Made by a program: the position numbers and the translations under genes. A stretch of 64,000 nucleotides of DNA, from contig SFJE01000002.1 in assembly GCA_004555175.1 (NCBI GenBank), positions 38,234 to 102,233 on the forward strand, in the 5' to 3' direction. Of this stretch, positions 17,077 through 25,360 are shown one piece after another; within the stretch, counting starts at the first letter, position 1, and each line of letters opens with the position of its first letter. This DNA comes from Lentisphaeraceae bacterium (GTDB lineage Bacteria > Verrucomicrobiota > Kiritimatiellia > RFP12 > DVOR01). The notes under the pieces are model-generated. The model was not told where the DNA came from, made no database searches, and saw only the letters and a program-made list of their open reading frames with translations.

Positions 17077-17514
17077 ATGGAGTTCCCGGCGCGAGAGCTG
17101 AAAACCTTGGGCGACACGGCAGCCCTTGCTGCCACCGTGGCGCCCCTGCTCGCTCCCGGAACGGCCCTCCTCTTGGAAGGAGATCTCGGTGCGGGCAAAA
17201 CCACCTTTGTCCAAGCCCTCGCCAAGTGTTTTGGCGTGGCGCGAATGGTAACGAGCCCCACCTTCACCCTGGCCAACGAATATCCCCTCCCGCAAGGCGG
17301 TAAGCTGGTCCACTACGACCTCTATCGCCTGGCCACGCCCGAAGGCATCTACGACCTTGGGCTGGAAGACGCGCTTGAATCCGGCGCGCGCCTACTCATC
17401 GAGTGGCCCGAGCGCGCCCAGCGCGTCCTCGATCGCGAACTTCTCCACCCCCTTTGCCTCCGCCTGACGCACACGCCGCAAGGTACGCGCAAGGCGGAAT
17501 TGGTGCGCCTGTAA
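17077..17514 (+). CDS. tsaE: tRNA threonylcarbamoyladenosine biosynthesis ATPase TsaE
   Basis: A 145-residue P-loop ATPase that works with TsaB and TsaD to make the t6A modification at position 37 of ANN-decoding tRNAs. It shows Walker A in LEGDLGAGKTTFVQ (about residues 34-47), switch-like VTSPTF, the LVHYDLYRL block and LLIEWPER with the Walker B acid. All are standard for TsaE, and the length is normal. Start is an ATG one base after the NFU stop. It ends 18 bases before nadA, with a GGAAAGGAG ribosome site for the latter in the gap. Confidence 0.95.
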   Translation: MEFPARELKTLGDTAALAATVAPLLAPGTALLLEGDLGAGKTTFVQALAKCFGVARMVTSPTFTLANEYPLPQGGKLVHYDLYRLATPEGIYDLGLEDALESGARLLIEWPERAQRVLDRELLHPLCLRLTHTPQGTRKAELVRL

Positions 17515-17532
17515 ACCGGAAAGGAGCGCGCA

Positions 17533-18567
17533 ATGATCACCGATGAAATCCGCCAGTACCGCGAACAGTGGGGCGATCGCTTGCTCATCCTAGGGCATCA
17601 CTACCAACGCTCGGAGATTGTCGCCTGTTGCGATGCCGTTGGCGACTCCCTGGAGCTCTCGCGCCTGGCCGCCGACTCCAAGGCTGAGCGCATCGTCTTC
17701 TGCGGCGTGCGCTTTATGGCCGAGACGGCCGACATTCTCTCCCGCGCCGAGGATGGCCGCCCCTGCGGGCGCAGTGTGTGGTTGCCCGATCCGGCGGCTG
17801 GTTGCCCAATGGCTGACATGGCCACAGAGCCCGCGCTCGAAGCCGCGTGGCAAGCCCTGAGCGAGGTCGCTGGCGAGCCCTTGGTGCCGGTGGTCTATGT
17901 CAACTCTTCAGCTGAAGTCAAGGCCTTCTGCGGGCGCCATGGCGGCTCGGCCTGTACCTCAGGGAATGGCCGGCGAGTGGTCAAGCACTTCCTCGACCAG
18001 GGCAAACGCCTCTTCTTCGCCCCCGATCAGCATCTGTGTACCAATATCCTGCGCGAACTGGGCTATCCGCCTTCGGCCGTGGCGATCTGGCGGCGGGGAC
18101 TGGAACTCGGCGGCCTAACGGCCGATCGCATTCAGACCGCGCGCCTCATCGCCTGGGATGGCTGCTGCCCTATTCACGCCGGCTACACCATCCAGGATGT
18201 CTCCACCGCCAGAGCGCAACATCCCGGAGCACGATTGGTCATCCACCCCGAGGCCCCCTCCCCCGTTGCCGCGCTGGCCGATCAGACCGGCTCGACCCGC
18301 GCTATTATCGACGCCGTCCGGCGCAGCGATGAAGGCGAGACCTTCCTCGTCGGCACCGAGCAGCACCTTGTCGAGCGCCTAGCGCGCGACTTCCCCGGCA
18401 AGACTATCCACCCCCTGCGCCCCATTGTCTGTGGCGATATGGACCGCACCTCGCCCGAGCAACTCCTCGAACTCCTCACCACCTGGCCCGAGGAATGCTT
18501 GGTTCAGGTACCCGACGCGATTGTCCCCGATGCCCGCACCTGCGTTGAGCGGATGCTCGCGCTCTAA
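17533..18567 (+). CDS. nadA: Quinolinate synthase A
   Basis: A 344-residue NadA that condenses iminoaspartate with dihydroxyacetone phosphate to give quinolinate for NAD synthesis, using a [4Fe-4S] cluster. Visible blocks are LGHHYQRSEIV, GDSLELSRLAA, the VYVNSSAEVKAFCG region, SACTSGNG, GCCPIHAGYT and GTEQHLVERL. Cysteines in these positions match cluster ligands. Length fits the roughly 340-residue class. It closes the smc unit and is followed by a strong terminator. NadE, the last enzyme of NAD synthesis, is encoded separately at 52.5 kb. Confidence 0.95.
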   Translation: MITDEIRQYREQWGDRLLILGHHYQRSEIVACCDAVGDSLELSRLAADSKAERIVFCGVRFMAETADILSRAEDGRPCGRSVWLPDPAAGCPMADMATEPALEAAWQALSEVAGEPLVPVVYVNSSAEVKAFCGRHGGSACTSGNGRRVVKHFLDQGKRLFFAPDQHLCTNILRELGYPPSAVAIWRRGLELGGLTADRIQTARLIAWDGCCPIHAGYTIQDVSTARAQHPGARLVIHPEAPSPVAALADQTGSTRAIIDAVRRSDEGETFLVGTEQHLVERLARDFPGKTIHPLRPIVCGDMDRTSPEQLLELLTTWPEECLVQVPDAIVPDARTCVERMLAL

Positions 18568-18587
18568 CACCCCCTCCTTGAATGACA

Positions 18588-18620
18588 AAAAGCGGGGCGG
18601 CCATTGGCCGCCCCGCTTTG
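18588..18620. terminator. Bidirectional terminator between nadA and the convergent QPV-repeat gene
   Basis: A perfect 14-bp stem (18589-18602 with 18606-18619) with loop ATT. The left flank has an A-run and the right arm ends in TTT, so it can stop transcripts from both sides. Confidence 0.85.
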
Positions 18621-18637
18621 TTACGCTGGCTTTAGGT

Positions 18638-19096
18638 TCACTCCCAGTGGCCCGGCACCCAGACACGCGTGGCTTCTCGCCCATCCGGCGTCCGTGTCAC
18701 GCGCCAATAGCCCTCCACCCAGGTGCGCGGCGTGCCAACCTGCGGCTGAACCACAGGCTGTTGCACAACCACCGGCTGCTGGACAACAACCGGCTGTTGC
18801 ACCACCGGCTGCTGCACCACAATGGTGCGCTCTTCACGAATAACCGGCTCGGGCGTGACGAGCGGCAGGGAGATGCCAATCGCGCCGTAGCGCCCAACGC
18901 GGGTGCCAATGCCCAGCGAGACTCCGCCGGGGCAGAAGTTAAGCCCCCAGCCCCAAGAGGGCGCCTTCCAATGGCGGTTATGATGCACCGGCGGCGGAGG
19001 CGGCGGTGCAGGACGGTGCGCGGGTCCCCGCGGCCGAGCCTCAACCGAAGCCACCGCACACAGGGTCAAGAACGATGCTAACAAGACTTTCTTCAT
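18638..19096 (-). CDS. Secreted low-complexity protein with Val-Gln-Gln-Pro repeats
   Basis: A 152-residue protein with a signal peptide (MKKVLLASFLTLCAVASVEA). It then has a Pro/His-rich stretch (HRPAPPPPPPVHH), a Gly/Trp segment, and about six imperfect QQPVV units around residues 88-115. The C-terminal GYWRVTRTPDG and VWVPGHWE resemble short YXWXPGHW-type surface domains seen in secreted bacterial proteins. I recognise no enzymatic motif; a periplasmic or surface structural role is a guess. The ATG at 19096 follows AAAGGAG at a good distance and a recognisable promoter, so earlier in-frame starts are not needed. It is convergent with nadA. Confidence 0.7.
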   Translation of the reverse strand: MKKVLLASFLTLCAVASVEARPRGPAHRPAPPPPPPVHHNRHWKAPSWGWGLNFCPGGVSLGIGTRVGRYGAIGISLPLVTPEPVIREERTIVVQQPVVQQPVVVQQPVVVQQPVVQPQVGTPRTWVEGYWRVTRTPDGREATRVWVPGHWE

Positions 19097-19123
19097 AGCA
19101 CTACTCCTTTCGTTTACGCCCAT

Positions 19124-19153
19124 AGGATAACACGCAAGCGGAGCGCGAAGCAA
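19124..19153 (-). promoter_or_regulatory. Promoter of the QPV-repeat secreted protein gene
   Basis: On the minus strand there is an extended -10 TGTTATCCT (hexamer at 19124-19129). A weak -35, TTGCTT, lies at 19148-19153 at 18-base spacing. The predicted leader is about 20 bases and includes the AAAGGAG site. Confidence 0.5.
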
Positions 19154-19160
19154 GCAATAA

Positions 19161-19178
19161 ACATACCTCTAGGTATGT
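19161..19178. other. 18-bp palindrome, possible operator or weak terminator
   Basis: ACATACC-TCTA-GGTATGT is a perfect palindrome upstream of the -35 of the QPV gene and 45 bases past the stop of the DUF362 gene. No long T-run follows it, so an operator is as likely as a terminator. Confidence 0.4.
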
Positions 19179-19222
19179 CTGCATACAACTGTAGGCACCC
19201 ACCCCCACTCCACTGCGCGGTC

Positions 19223-20341
19223 CTAGCAGCGATGGAGGTGGTAAGTCTGGGTACCGATGCCGAGCCGCTCGGCGTGGACAAGGCAGGAGCGCCAGTCGGT
19301 CTCGGGGGAGACGCGGCCAAAGTGGTCGCGCTCAGGATGGGCGGGGGCGTTCTTAGCCAGGAGCGAGCCGGGGAGCGCGGGCTGAGCGTTGACGGCATCG
19401 GCGCAAGCGCGATCGAGGGCCACGGGGTCGAAGGAGGCGAAGAAGCCAATGTCCGGGACGATGGGGACATCGTTCTCGGCGTGGCAATCGCAGAAGGGGG
19501 AGACGTCGATGGCCAGGGAGATGTGGAAGTGGGGGCGGCCGTGGACGACGGCAAGGGCGTACTCTGCCATCTTGCAGTTGAGGACATCGTTGGCTTCGTC
19601 GTACTGCGGCTCGATGGCATCGCGCGGACAGACGCCAATGCAACGGCCGCAGCCAACGCAGCGGGCGTGGTCGATGGCGGCCTTGCCATTGGCCAGAATT
19701 GGAGCATCATGGGCGCAGATGGCGCGACAACGACCGCAGCCGACGCAGGCTTCGGTGGCAACGACAGGCTTGCCGGCCGCGTGCATCTCCATCTTGCCAG
19801 CGCGCGAGCCGCAGCCCATCCCGAGGTTCTTGAGCGCGCCCCCAAAGCCGGTCAGCTCGTGGCCCTTGAAGTGGTTGAGGGAGATGACGATGTCGGCATC
19901 CATGATTGCCCGGCCGATCTTGGCGCGCTGGACGTAGGTGCCGCCGGGGACCGGAACCTCGACTTCATCGGTGCCCTTGAGACCGTCGGCGATGATTGTG
20001 TGCACGCCTGTGACGAGGGGGTTGTAGCCATTGGCGTAGGCAGAATCGAGGTGGTCGAGGGCCTGCTTGCGCCCGCCAACGTAGAGGGTGTTACAGTCGG
20101 TCAAGAAGGGGCGTCCGCCAAGGCGCTTGATAAGGTCACAGAGCGTACGCGCGTAGTTCGGGCGCAGGAAGGCTAGGTTACCCGGTTCGCCGAAATGGGT
20201 CTTCACCGCCACGAAGCGACCGGCAAAGTCAATCTGCTCAATGCCGGCCTTGAGCATGAGCTTCTCGAGCTTCTTCTGCAGACCGTCGCCCATGGCCACG
20301 GTGTGAAGGTCGGTAAAGTAGACATCGGAGGGGTGCTGCAT
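19223..20341 (-). CDS. DUF362 protein with two [4Fe-4S] ferredoxin motifs
   Basis: A 372-residue protein. The DUF362 portion includes VKTHFGEPGN, DCNTLYVGGRK, NHFKGHELTGFGGALKNLGMG and, near the end, IGFFASFDPVALD. A bacterial-ferredoxin insert sits at about residues 200-255, with CVGCGRCRAICAHDA and CVGCGRCIGVCPRDA. Proteins of this type are cytoplasmic iron-sulfur proteins of unknown reaction, common in anaerobes. The ATG at 20341 follows TAGGAG at normal spacing; a TTG five codons earlier is possible but has no ribosome site. It starts 7 bases after the MATE pump stop and is the last gene of the minus-strand unit that begins with ftsW. Confidence 0.85.
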   Translation of the reverse strand: MQHPSDVYFTDLHTVAMGDGLQKKLEKLMLKAGIEQIDFAGRFVAVKTHFGEPGNLAFLRPNYARTLCDLIKRLGGRPFLTDCNTLYVGGRKQALDHLDSAYANGYNPLVTGVHTIIADGLKGTDEVEVPVPGGTYVQRAKIGRAIMDADIVISLNHFKGHELTGFGGALKNLGMGCGSRAGKMEMHAAGKPVVATEACVGCGRCRAICAHDAPILANGKAAIDHARCVGCGRCIGVCPRDAIEPQYDEANDVLNCKMAEYALAVVHGRPHFHISLAIDVSPFCDCHAENDVPIVPDIGFFASFDPVALDRACADAVNAQPALPGSLLAKNAPAHPERDHFGRVSPETDWRSCLVHAERLGIGTQTYHLHRC

Positions 20342-20348
20342 AAGGCTC

Positions 20349-21716
20349 CTATTCAATCATTTGGATGGTTTCCCAGCGCCCGCGCAGAAAGCGAATCAAG
20401 AGACCGCAACCGGCGAGCGTAACGTAAAGGACAATCGACAGCCACAGGGCCACAATCCCAAAGCCGGCCAGATAGAGGCCAAAGAGCGCAGGCATCCACA
20501 GAAAAACGGCCACCGAGCAGACCCAGCCCATCACGAAGTGCGTGTCGCCCGCGCCCTTCAACGCGCCGCCCAAGACGATGTTCCAGGTATCAAAGAGCGC
20601 CCAAACCAGGAAGATAACGATGAGCTTTTGACTCAAAGGAAGGAACTCGGCGTAGGTGAAGGGGGCGTGCGCGGGGAAAAAGGCACGCAGGATAGGGCCA
20701 TTGAAGCCTAGGATAACCGCCGTGCAGAGGACCAGGTAGCCCCAGCCCAAAAGCACGCAGTTGCGGCCAACGCGCCGAGCGCCGACGACATCCCGCTCGC
20801 CCATACACTGCCCCGTGAGAATGTTCGCCGCCATTCCTAACCCCATCAGCGGGGCAAAGACCAGATGATTGATCGAGAAGGCGATATTGCTCGCCGCAAA
20901 CGAGAGCGCGTCCAACCGCCCGGTCAGAAAGACAAAGACCGTAAAGGTGCCCACATCCAACAAGACATGGCTTCCGCTGGGCAAACCAAAACGCATCACC
21001 CTCAAGAGCTCCTGCGTCTGCCAAGCGAAGGCCACGCGCCGGCGGCGACGCGTGGCAAAGTGTGTTTCGCGGCAGAGCGCCACCACCAAAATCGCCAAGA
21101 CGAGATACTGCGCCAACGCCGTTGCCAATCCAGCCCCGGCGATGCCGAGCTCCGGCAACCCCCACCACCCCCAAATCAGAAAGGGATCAAGCGCCACATT
21201 AAAGACATTCCCCGCCACATTGGCCACCATCACCAAGCGTGTAAAGCCCTGTCCGGTGAAGAAGCCAGAGAGCGCCGCCACAAAGGGAATCGCCAGGCTG
21301 CCAAAGACAAGCATCCGGTAGTAGCTCACCTCCTCGTTCACCACCTCAGGCGCATGGCCCACCAGCGCAAAGAGCCAGTTCCCCAGCGGCAACGTCAAGA
21401 GCAACACCGGCACGCACAGCACCGCCAGCCAGACCCCCTGCCCCATCGCCCGCGCACAGGCTGCCCGCGCCCCCGCGCCGGCATACTGCGCCACAAAGGT
21501 CCCCGAATAGGCCACCACATTCTGCAAAAAGGCCAGGATGATAAAGCTCATCAATCCCGCCGGCATCGCCGCCTGAATGCTCACGGCACTATAACGCGCC
21601 AAGAAGAGGCGATCGGCAAACATCATTACCGCCTGCGCAGCCATCGCCAACACCAATGGCCAAGCCACCGTCAGGCACGACCCCAGACTGCCACGTGCGT
21701 GCGTCCGTTCCGCCAT
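20349..21716 (-). CDS. MATE family multidrug/Na+ antiporter
   Basis: A 455-residue inner-membrane protein with about 12 hydrophobic helices in two matching halves, as in the MATE family of Na+- or H+-coupled efflux pumps. Family-like segments are WPLVLAMAAQAVMMFADRLF in helix 1, AQYAGAGARA after helix 2, and LVFAPLMGLGMAANILTGQ with MGERD at the start of the second half. The substrate cannot be read from sequence. It begins 3 bases after the HAD hydrolase stop and ends 7 bases before the DUF362 start. Confidence 0.88.
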   Translation of the reverse strand: MAERTHARGSLGSCLTVAWPLVLAMAAQAVMMFADRLFLARYSAVSIQAAMPAGLMSFIILAFLQNVVAYSGTFVAQYAGAGARAACARAMGQGVWLAVLCVPVLLLTLPLGNWLFALVGHAPEVVNEEVSYYRMLVFGSLAIPFVAALSGFFTGQGFTRLVMVANVAGNVFNVALDPFLIWGWWGLPELGIAGAGLATALAQYLVLAILVVALCRETHFATRRRRRVAFAWQTQELLRVMRFGLPSGSHVLLDVGTFTVFVFLTGRLDALSFAASNIAFSINHLVFAPLMGLGMAANILTGQCMGERDVVGARRVGRNCVLLGWGYLVLCTAVILGFNGPILRAFFPAHAPFTYAEFLPLSQKLIVIFLVWALFDTWNIVLGGALKGAGDTHFVMGWVCSVAVFLWMPALFGLYLAGFGIVALWLSIVLYVTLAGCGLLIRFLRGRWETIQMIE

Positions 21717-21719
21717 CGC

Positions 21720-22388
21720 CTAGCCCCTGGCACCCTCGGCGCAAAGGGCCTGCACCCGCGCCACCGTCACCTCGCGCAAACTCTCTACCACCGGATAACC
21801 GGCTCGAACTAGGCGCTCAGGCGTCTGGTGACCCGCTGCGCACAGCAGACACTGCCACCCCTGCGCGCGCGCCACCTCGGCATCATGTAGCGTATCGCCA
21901 ATAAGCACCACCGGCCCGCGCAAAGCCAACCGTTCAGCAGCCTTGGCCTTTGAGGCGCCCTCGTAGTTGCTGCTGCCCAGCACAAAGTCCATTCCCTCGG
22001 CCAACCCGAACTGCTGCAACTGCATCTCCAGCAACCCCTGCTCCAGCGCCGAGAGAACCCCCTGACGCAGGCGCCCTTCACGGAAGGCGCTTACGCACTC
22101 ACGCGCCCCCGGCTGCAGCCGCAGGTGCTTGGAGAAGAGGTAACGCAGATGAAAACTCTCGGCGAGGGCCTCCCAGTCGAAGGGCGTAGCCGGCGCCATC
22201 CCTAGCGAGTGATAGAAGGAAGCCACGGGGAAGTCGAAGCGCCGGCGGTAATCCTCGCGCGACAGGGGCGGGAGGCGATGGGCGCGCAGAATGGCATTGA
22301 GAGCATCAAGGCACGCCTGCAAATCGTCGATCAGCGTGCCATTGAAGTCCCAAATCACAGTCACAGGGGAGGTTGAAGGCGGGGTCAT
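21720..22388 (-). CDS. HAD family hydrolase, phosphoglycolate-phosphatase-like
   Basis: A 222-residue HAD phosphatase. Motif I is WDFNGTLID (Asp nucleophile and acid/base Asp-x-Asn variant), motif II is the Ser in VLSALEQ, the Lys is in EGASKAKA, and motif III is VVLIGDTLHDAEVA. An alpha-helical cap lies between motifs I and II, as in phosphoglycolate phosphatase or PPi-type HADs. The exact substrate is not determinable. Its ATG overlaps the ftsW stop (ATGA), so it is translated after ftsW. Confidence 0.85.
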   Translation of the reverse strand: MTPPSTSPVTVIWDFNGTLIDDLQACLDALNAILRAHRLPPLSREDYRRRFDFPVASFYHSLGMAPATPFDWEALAESFHLRYLFSKHLRLQPGARECVSAFREGRLRQGVLSALEQGLLEMQLQQFGLAEGMDFVLGSSNYEGASKAKAAERLALRGPVVLIGDTLHDAEVARAQGWQCLLCAAGHQTPERLVRAGYPVVESLREVTVARVQALCAEGARG

Positions 22389-23503
22389 ACGGTAAACGAG
22401 ACAGGTTTAAGGGTGTTTGCTTCGGGGTCGATTTCTTGATTGAGCGTAACGCGGCCGACCCCCAGGAGGATGCCGACAGCGGAGAACGAGGCCAGAAGGC
22501 AGGAGCCGCCATAGGAGAGAAAGGGCAAAGCCAGTCCCTTCGTCGGAAAGAGGTGTGTGACCACGGCCATATTGGCCGCGCCCTGCGCGCAGAGAAGCAT
22601 GGTTGCCCCAAAGGCTAGGAGCGTTCCCTGCTTATCCTTGGCACGGAAGGCAATCGTCGCCCCGCCGCCCAGGAGTAGCAAATAGGCCAACCAAACTCCG
22701 CCGGTGGCCACGAGCCCCATATCCTCAGCCACCACAGCAAAGATGAAGTCGGTATGGCACTCGGGCAGATAATACTCCTTCTGCATGCCCTGCCCGATGC
22801 CCACGCCACGCAAACCGCCGTTGCGAAAGGCAATCTCAGACTGCAACGCCTGGTCGTTCTCGTCGTTCGCCTCTTTACGCAGGCGCGCCATCCGGTTTGG
22901 ATTGAGCGCCACCAGAATACCAATCGCAGCGACCCCAATCGCCCCTAGCAACAGACAGCGCCGAATCGAGACGCCCCCCAACAGCAATGTCAGCCCGCAG
23001 AGCGCGCAATAGACAAAGGACCCCCCAAAGTCCGGCTGCGCCAAGGTCAACATCAGCGGCACGGCCACCAGCGCCATCGGCACGACGAAACCACGGCCAA
23101 AGCGCCGAATCAGTCCCCCCTGCACCTCTAGGTAGGCCGAGAGCACCACAATGATGAAGAGCTTAACGAACTCAATGGGCTGCAGACTAAACGGCCCTAG
23201 GTTAATCCACCGGTGCGCGCCCTTGGCCGCGCGCCCAAGCCCCGGCACAAACACCGCCACCAGCGCGCACACCATCAGCGCAAAAAGCGTCCACATCACC
23301 GCCGGGCGCCGATAAAAGCGATAATCAATGAAGTAGAAGAATGTGGCCAACACAATCCCCAACACCAAAAAGGCGCTCTGCATAATGCAGTAATGATAGG
23401 GCCCAAGCCCCTGCGACTTGCTGGCATACGAAATCACCATCACCCCGAACACTGCGAGGGCGAAGGTGACAATCATAATCGTGCGAAGGGCAAGCTTGAG
23501 CAT
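22385..23503 (-). CDS. ftsW: FtsW/RodA/SpoVE-family peptidoglycan polymerase, FtsW-like
   Basis: A 372-residue polytopic membrane protein of the SEDS family, the glycosyltransferases that polymerise lipid II. Hallmarks are KGAHRWINLGPFSLQPIEFVK, an Asp-rich TLAQPDFGGSF, AFRNGGLRGVGIGQG, HTDFIFAVVAEDMG and, near the end, FPTKGLALPFLSYGG. The last block is closer to FtsW (division) than to RodA. The frame is open to 23572, but the ATG at 23503 begins directly with the first membrane helix and is preferred. It heads the minus-strand run ftsW-HAD-MATE-DUF362. The LysM lipoprotein gene lies upstream on the same strand. Confidence 0.9.
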   Translation of the reverse strand: MLKLALRTIMIVTFALAVFGVMVISYASKSQGLGPYHYCIMQSAFLVLGIVLATFFYFIDYRFYRRPAVMWTLFALMVCALVAVFVPGLGRAAKGAHRWINLGPFSLQPIEFVKLFIIVVLSAYLEVQGGLIRRFGRGFVVPMALVAVPLMLTLAQPDFGGSFVYCALCGLTLLLGGVSIRRCLLLGAIGVAAIGILVALNPNRMARLRKEANDENDQALQSEIAFRNGGLRGVGIGQGMQKEYYLPECHTDFIFAVVAEDMGLVATGGVWLAYLLLLGGGATIAFRAKDKQGTLLAFGATMLLCAQGAANMAVVTHLFPTKGLALPFLSYGGSCLLASFSAVGILLGVGRVTLNQEIDPEANTLKPVSFTV

Positions 23504-23594
23504 CGCTGCGGGCCTATCAAGGGAAAAAAGGAGCGGATTGCAAGTGGCGCGGGCCAGGGTGCAATCCGCCATCTATCAGCGCCAAGCGCTGGGC

Positions 23595-24656
23595 TTAGTG
23601 CTTCGGGATACGGAGCGTAGTGCCAGGAGCCACCGCATTATTCGTGGTATCCTCAAGGTTATTTGCCGCACGCAGGTCGGTCAAGAGCACATTGAACCTC
23701 AACGAGATGCTCACCAGGTCCTCCTTCTCGCCCACCACGTAGGTGGTGAACTCATCGGCCGGCGCCGCCGGCTGCTGCTGGGGCACCGGAGGCTGGGGCG
23801 CAGCCTCCTCCACGGGCGCCACCGGGGGCGGCGGCAACGCTTCCTCGCCCTGCTGGGCGTCCACCGGCGTAACAATCACCGTCTGCTCTTCAGCGGCCGG
23901 GACCGGCTGCTCGACCACAGGCTTCTGCTCAACAGGCTTCTGCTCCACCGGCTTCGCAGCAGGCTTCTGGGTAGCAGGCTTCGCGGCGGACTTCTGAGCG
24001 GGCTTCTTCGTCGCACCCGGGATAGCGAGCTTCTGGCCCACCCAAATCGTGTCGCCCTTCAAGTTGTTGGCCTTCTTGATGGCCTCCACCTTCACCCCAT
24101 GCTTACGCGCAATCGTGCCAAGCACATCACCGGACTTGACCGTATAGGTCGTCGACCCGGCCGGCGCCGCCGGCTTCGCCGCACGCGGCTTGGCCTTGAC
24201 CGTCACATCCGTTCCTGCCGGCAAGAGCACCTTCTGCCCGATGCGCAGGTTGTTCGGATTCCCGCGCAACGAGGGGTTGAGGGCCAGAATATCAGGCTGA
24301 CGGACTTTGAAGCGAGTGGCGAGCGCGCTCACCGAATCCCCCGCCGTCACCGTGTAACTCACCGGCTGAGGATGAACCGCCTCGGGCTTCTTCGCCTCAG
24401 GCTTGGCTTCGGGCTGCGTAGCGGGCGCGGGCTTGACCTCGGGCTCAGCCGTCTCAGGTGCCACTTCGGCCTCATTCGGAGTAACCGTCGGCTCGGCGCT
24501 CACCTCGGCTTCGACCTGCTCAGCCTCTTGGCGATTGACCTCAATGGCTTCCTGCTGCGCCTGGCTAGCCGCAGCCTCCTGCTTCGTGGCGCAACCAGTC
24601 AGCACCACAGCGGAACACGCCGTTAGACAAAGGGAAAACAACACTTGCTTCTTCAT
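23595..24656 (-). CDS. LysM-repeat lipoprotein
   Basis: A 353-residue lipoprotein with lipobox VLTGC (Cys22) after a hydrophobic signal. An acidic Glu/Ala/Pro-rich linker (about residues 25-98) is followed by three LysM domains. The first is at about 99-146 (VSYTVTAGDSVSALATRF), the second at about 168-214 (TTYTVKSGDVLGTIARKHG), and the third, near the C-terminus, begins TTYVVGEKEDLVSIS. LysM binds peptidoglycan N-acetylglucosamine, so the protein should link envelope and cell wall. Low-complexity linkers of AKPATQKP and EQKPV type separate the domains. It has its own promoter and lies 91 bases ahead of ftsW, consistent with a wall or division role. Confidence 0.88.
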   Translation of the reverse strand: MKKQVLFSLCLTACSAVVLTGCATKQEAAASQAQQEAIEVNRQEAEQVEAEVSAEPTVTPNEAEVAPETAEPEVKPAPATQPEAKPEAKKPEAVHPQPVSYTVTAGDSVSALATRFKVRQPDILALNPSLRGNPNNLRIGQKVLLPAGTDVTVKAKPRAAKPAAPAGSTTYTVKSGDVLGTIARKHGVKVEAIKKANNLKGDTIWVGQKLAIPGATKKPAQKSAAKPATQKPAAKPVEQKPVEQKPVVEQPVPAAEEQTVIVTPVDAQQGEEALPPPPVAPVEEAAPQPPVPQQQPAAPADEFTTYVVGEKEDLVSISLRFNVLLTDLRAANNLEDTTNNAVAPGTTLRIPKH

Positions 24657-24703
24657 TGATAAACTCCTGATCTCGAGGCTTAATCACCCTCAAAACGGCT
24701 CGA

Positions 24704-24732
24704 ACTATACCAAACCATCACCTAAAAGGCAA
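24704..24732 (-). promoter_or_regulatory. Promoter of the LysM lipoprotein gene
   Basis: On the minus strand, a -35 TTGCCT (24727-24732), 17-base spacer and extended -10 TGGTATAGT (hexamer 24704-24709). The leader would be about 40 bases, with AGGAG before the ATG. Confidence 0.6.
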
Positions 24733-24876
24733 GCATTTGTACCACCTGCACCCTCATTCTGCGCTCCCCGGGAACTCCGGAAATTCCGGAATAAGGGTGT
24801 GCAGAAGGAAAGGAACGGCGGCGCGGATTATCACGCGGCGCGAAGAGAACTAACCGCTCGGCGGAGCGCAACTAAT

Positions 24877-24959
24877 AAGGCCCCGTCTTATTGGTAACAA
24901 GGCCCCGTCTTATTGGCAACAAGACCCCGTCTTATTGGCAACAAGGCGGGGCCTTATTT
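24877..24959. repeat. Three 22-bp direct repeats closed by an inverted arm (terminator-like)
   Basis: Units at 24877-24898, 24899-24920 and 24921-24942 differ at only two positions. Each starts AAGRCCCCGTCTTATTGG. The next 17 bases (from 24943) begin AAGGCGGGGCCTT, the near-complement of each unit's first 13 bases, followed by ATTTATT. Any of the three units could pair with it. Related arms occur at 41081-41139. Confidence 0.85.
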
Positions 24960-25058
24960 ATTCAAGTCGCTCGGGAAGCGAGTTAACCCAGCGCGGAGGT
25001 GTGATGTAATGGCGGTGCTTGAACGGTTGAAACTGTCTAACGTGAAAGGAGTATGACA
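24960..25058 (+). repeat. 99-bp promoter-leader cassette, copy A (inverted copy at 63901-63999)
   Basis: 95 of 99 bases match the reverse complement of 63901-63999. Read on the plus strand it contains a small hairpin, a -35-like TTAACC, an extended -10-like TGTGATGTAAT, and the ribosome site GAAAGGAG followed by ATG ACA. The four differences fall in and beside the -10. In this copy the ATG (25053) opens a 12-codon reading frame that stops at 25091. The duplicated part ends just after ATG ACA, so promoter, leader and start codon were copied, not a full gene. Confidence 0.8.
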
Positions 25059-25091
25059 ATGAGCAAACAGACTGATACGGACGCTGTATAA

Positions 25092-25318
25092 ATATCAATA
25101 GAATTGCGCACGAGGGCGGCATCGCCCCTTGCGCTTCGCCCCCGCTACGCACATCACGCTGCACGCATTTACACGCCAACCCAACGCCTCACAACAGAAA
25201 ACTTTCCACCGCTATCACATTCCCGATAACCGCATCTGCTAACCCACTCCCCTCCGTCGCCTCTCCTTTCCTACCCCCCTCGCGACAAGGGGCAGCCCCT
25301 GCATAGCCTATAAAAGAG
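25092..25318. other. Non-coding stretch, no gene recognised
   Basis: Between cassette A and the displaced ssrA terminator I see no convincing reading frame, RNA gene or long repeat. Bases 25279-25291 share 13 bases with 59251-59263 (CTCGCGACAAGGG), which is too short to interpret. Confidence 0.5.
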
Positions 25319-25349
25319 GCGCTCGCCAAGCATCTCTCTTGGCGAGCGC
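25319..25349 (-). terminator. Probable original ssrA terminator, now displaced
   Basis: Perfect 12-bp stem (25319-25330 with 25338-25349) followed on the minus strand by CTCTTTTATA. It lies just beyond a second copy of the ssrA 3' end (25361-25376) rather than beyond the intact gene. Confidence 0.7.
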
Positions 25350-25360
25350 GCGCTCAAAAA

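Noticed and set aside
19175..20176. Long open frame antisense to the DUF362 gene
   Set aside because: High GC opens long antisense frames opposite many genes here (also 387-1640, 42902-44971, 46495-48273 on the minus strand); none has family motifs or a ribosome site.
24958..25179. Minus-strand frame across cassette A that matches the short ORF at the window end
   Set aside because: No ribosome site or start here, and all four base differences between copies change residues; the promoter-leader reading explains the conservation better.
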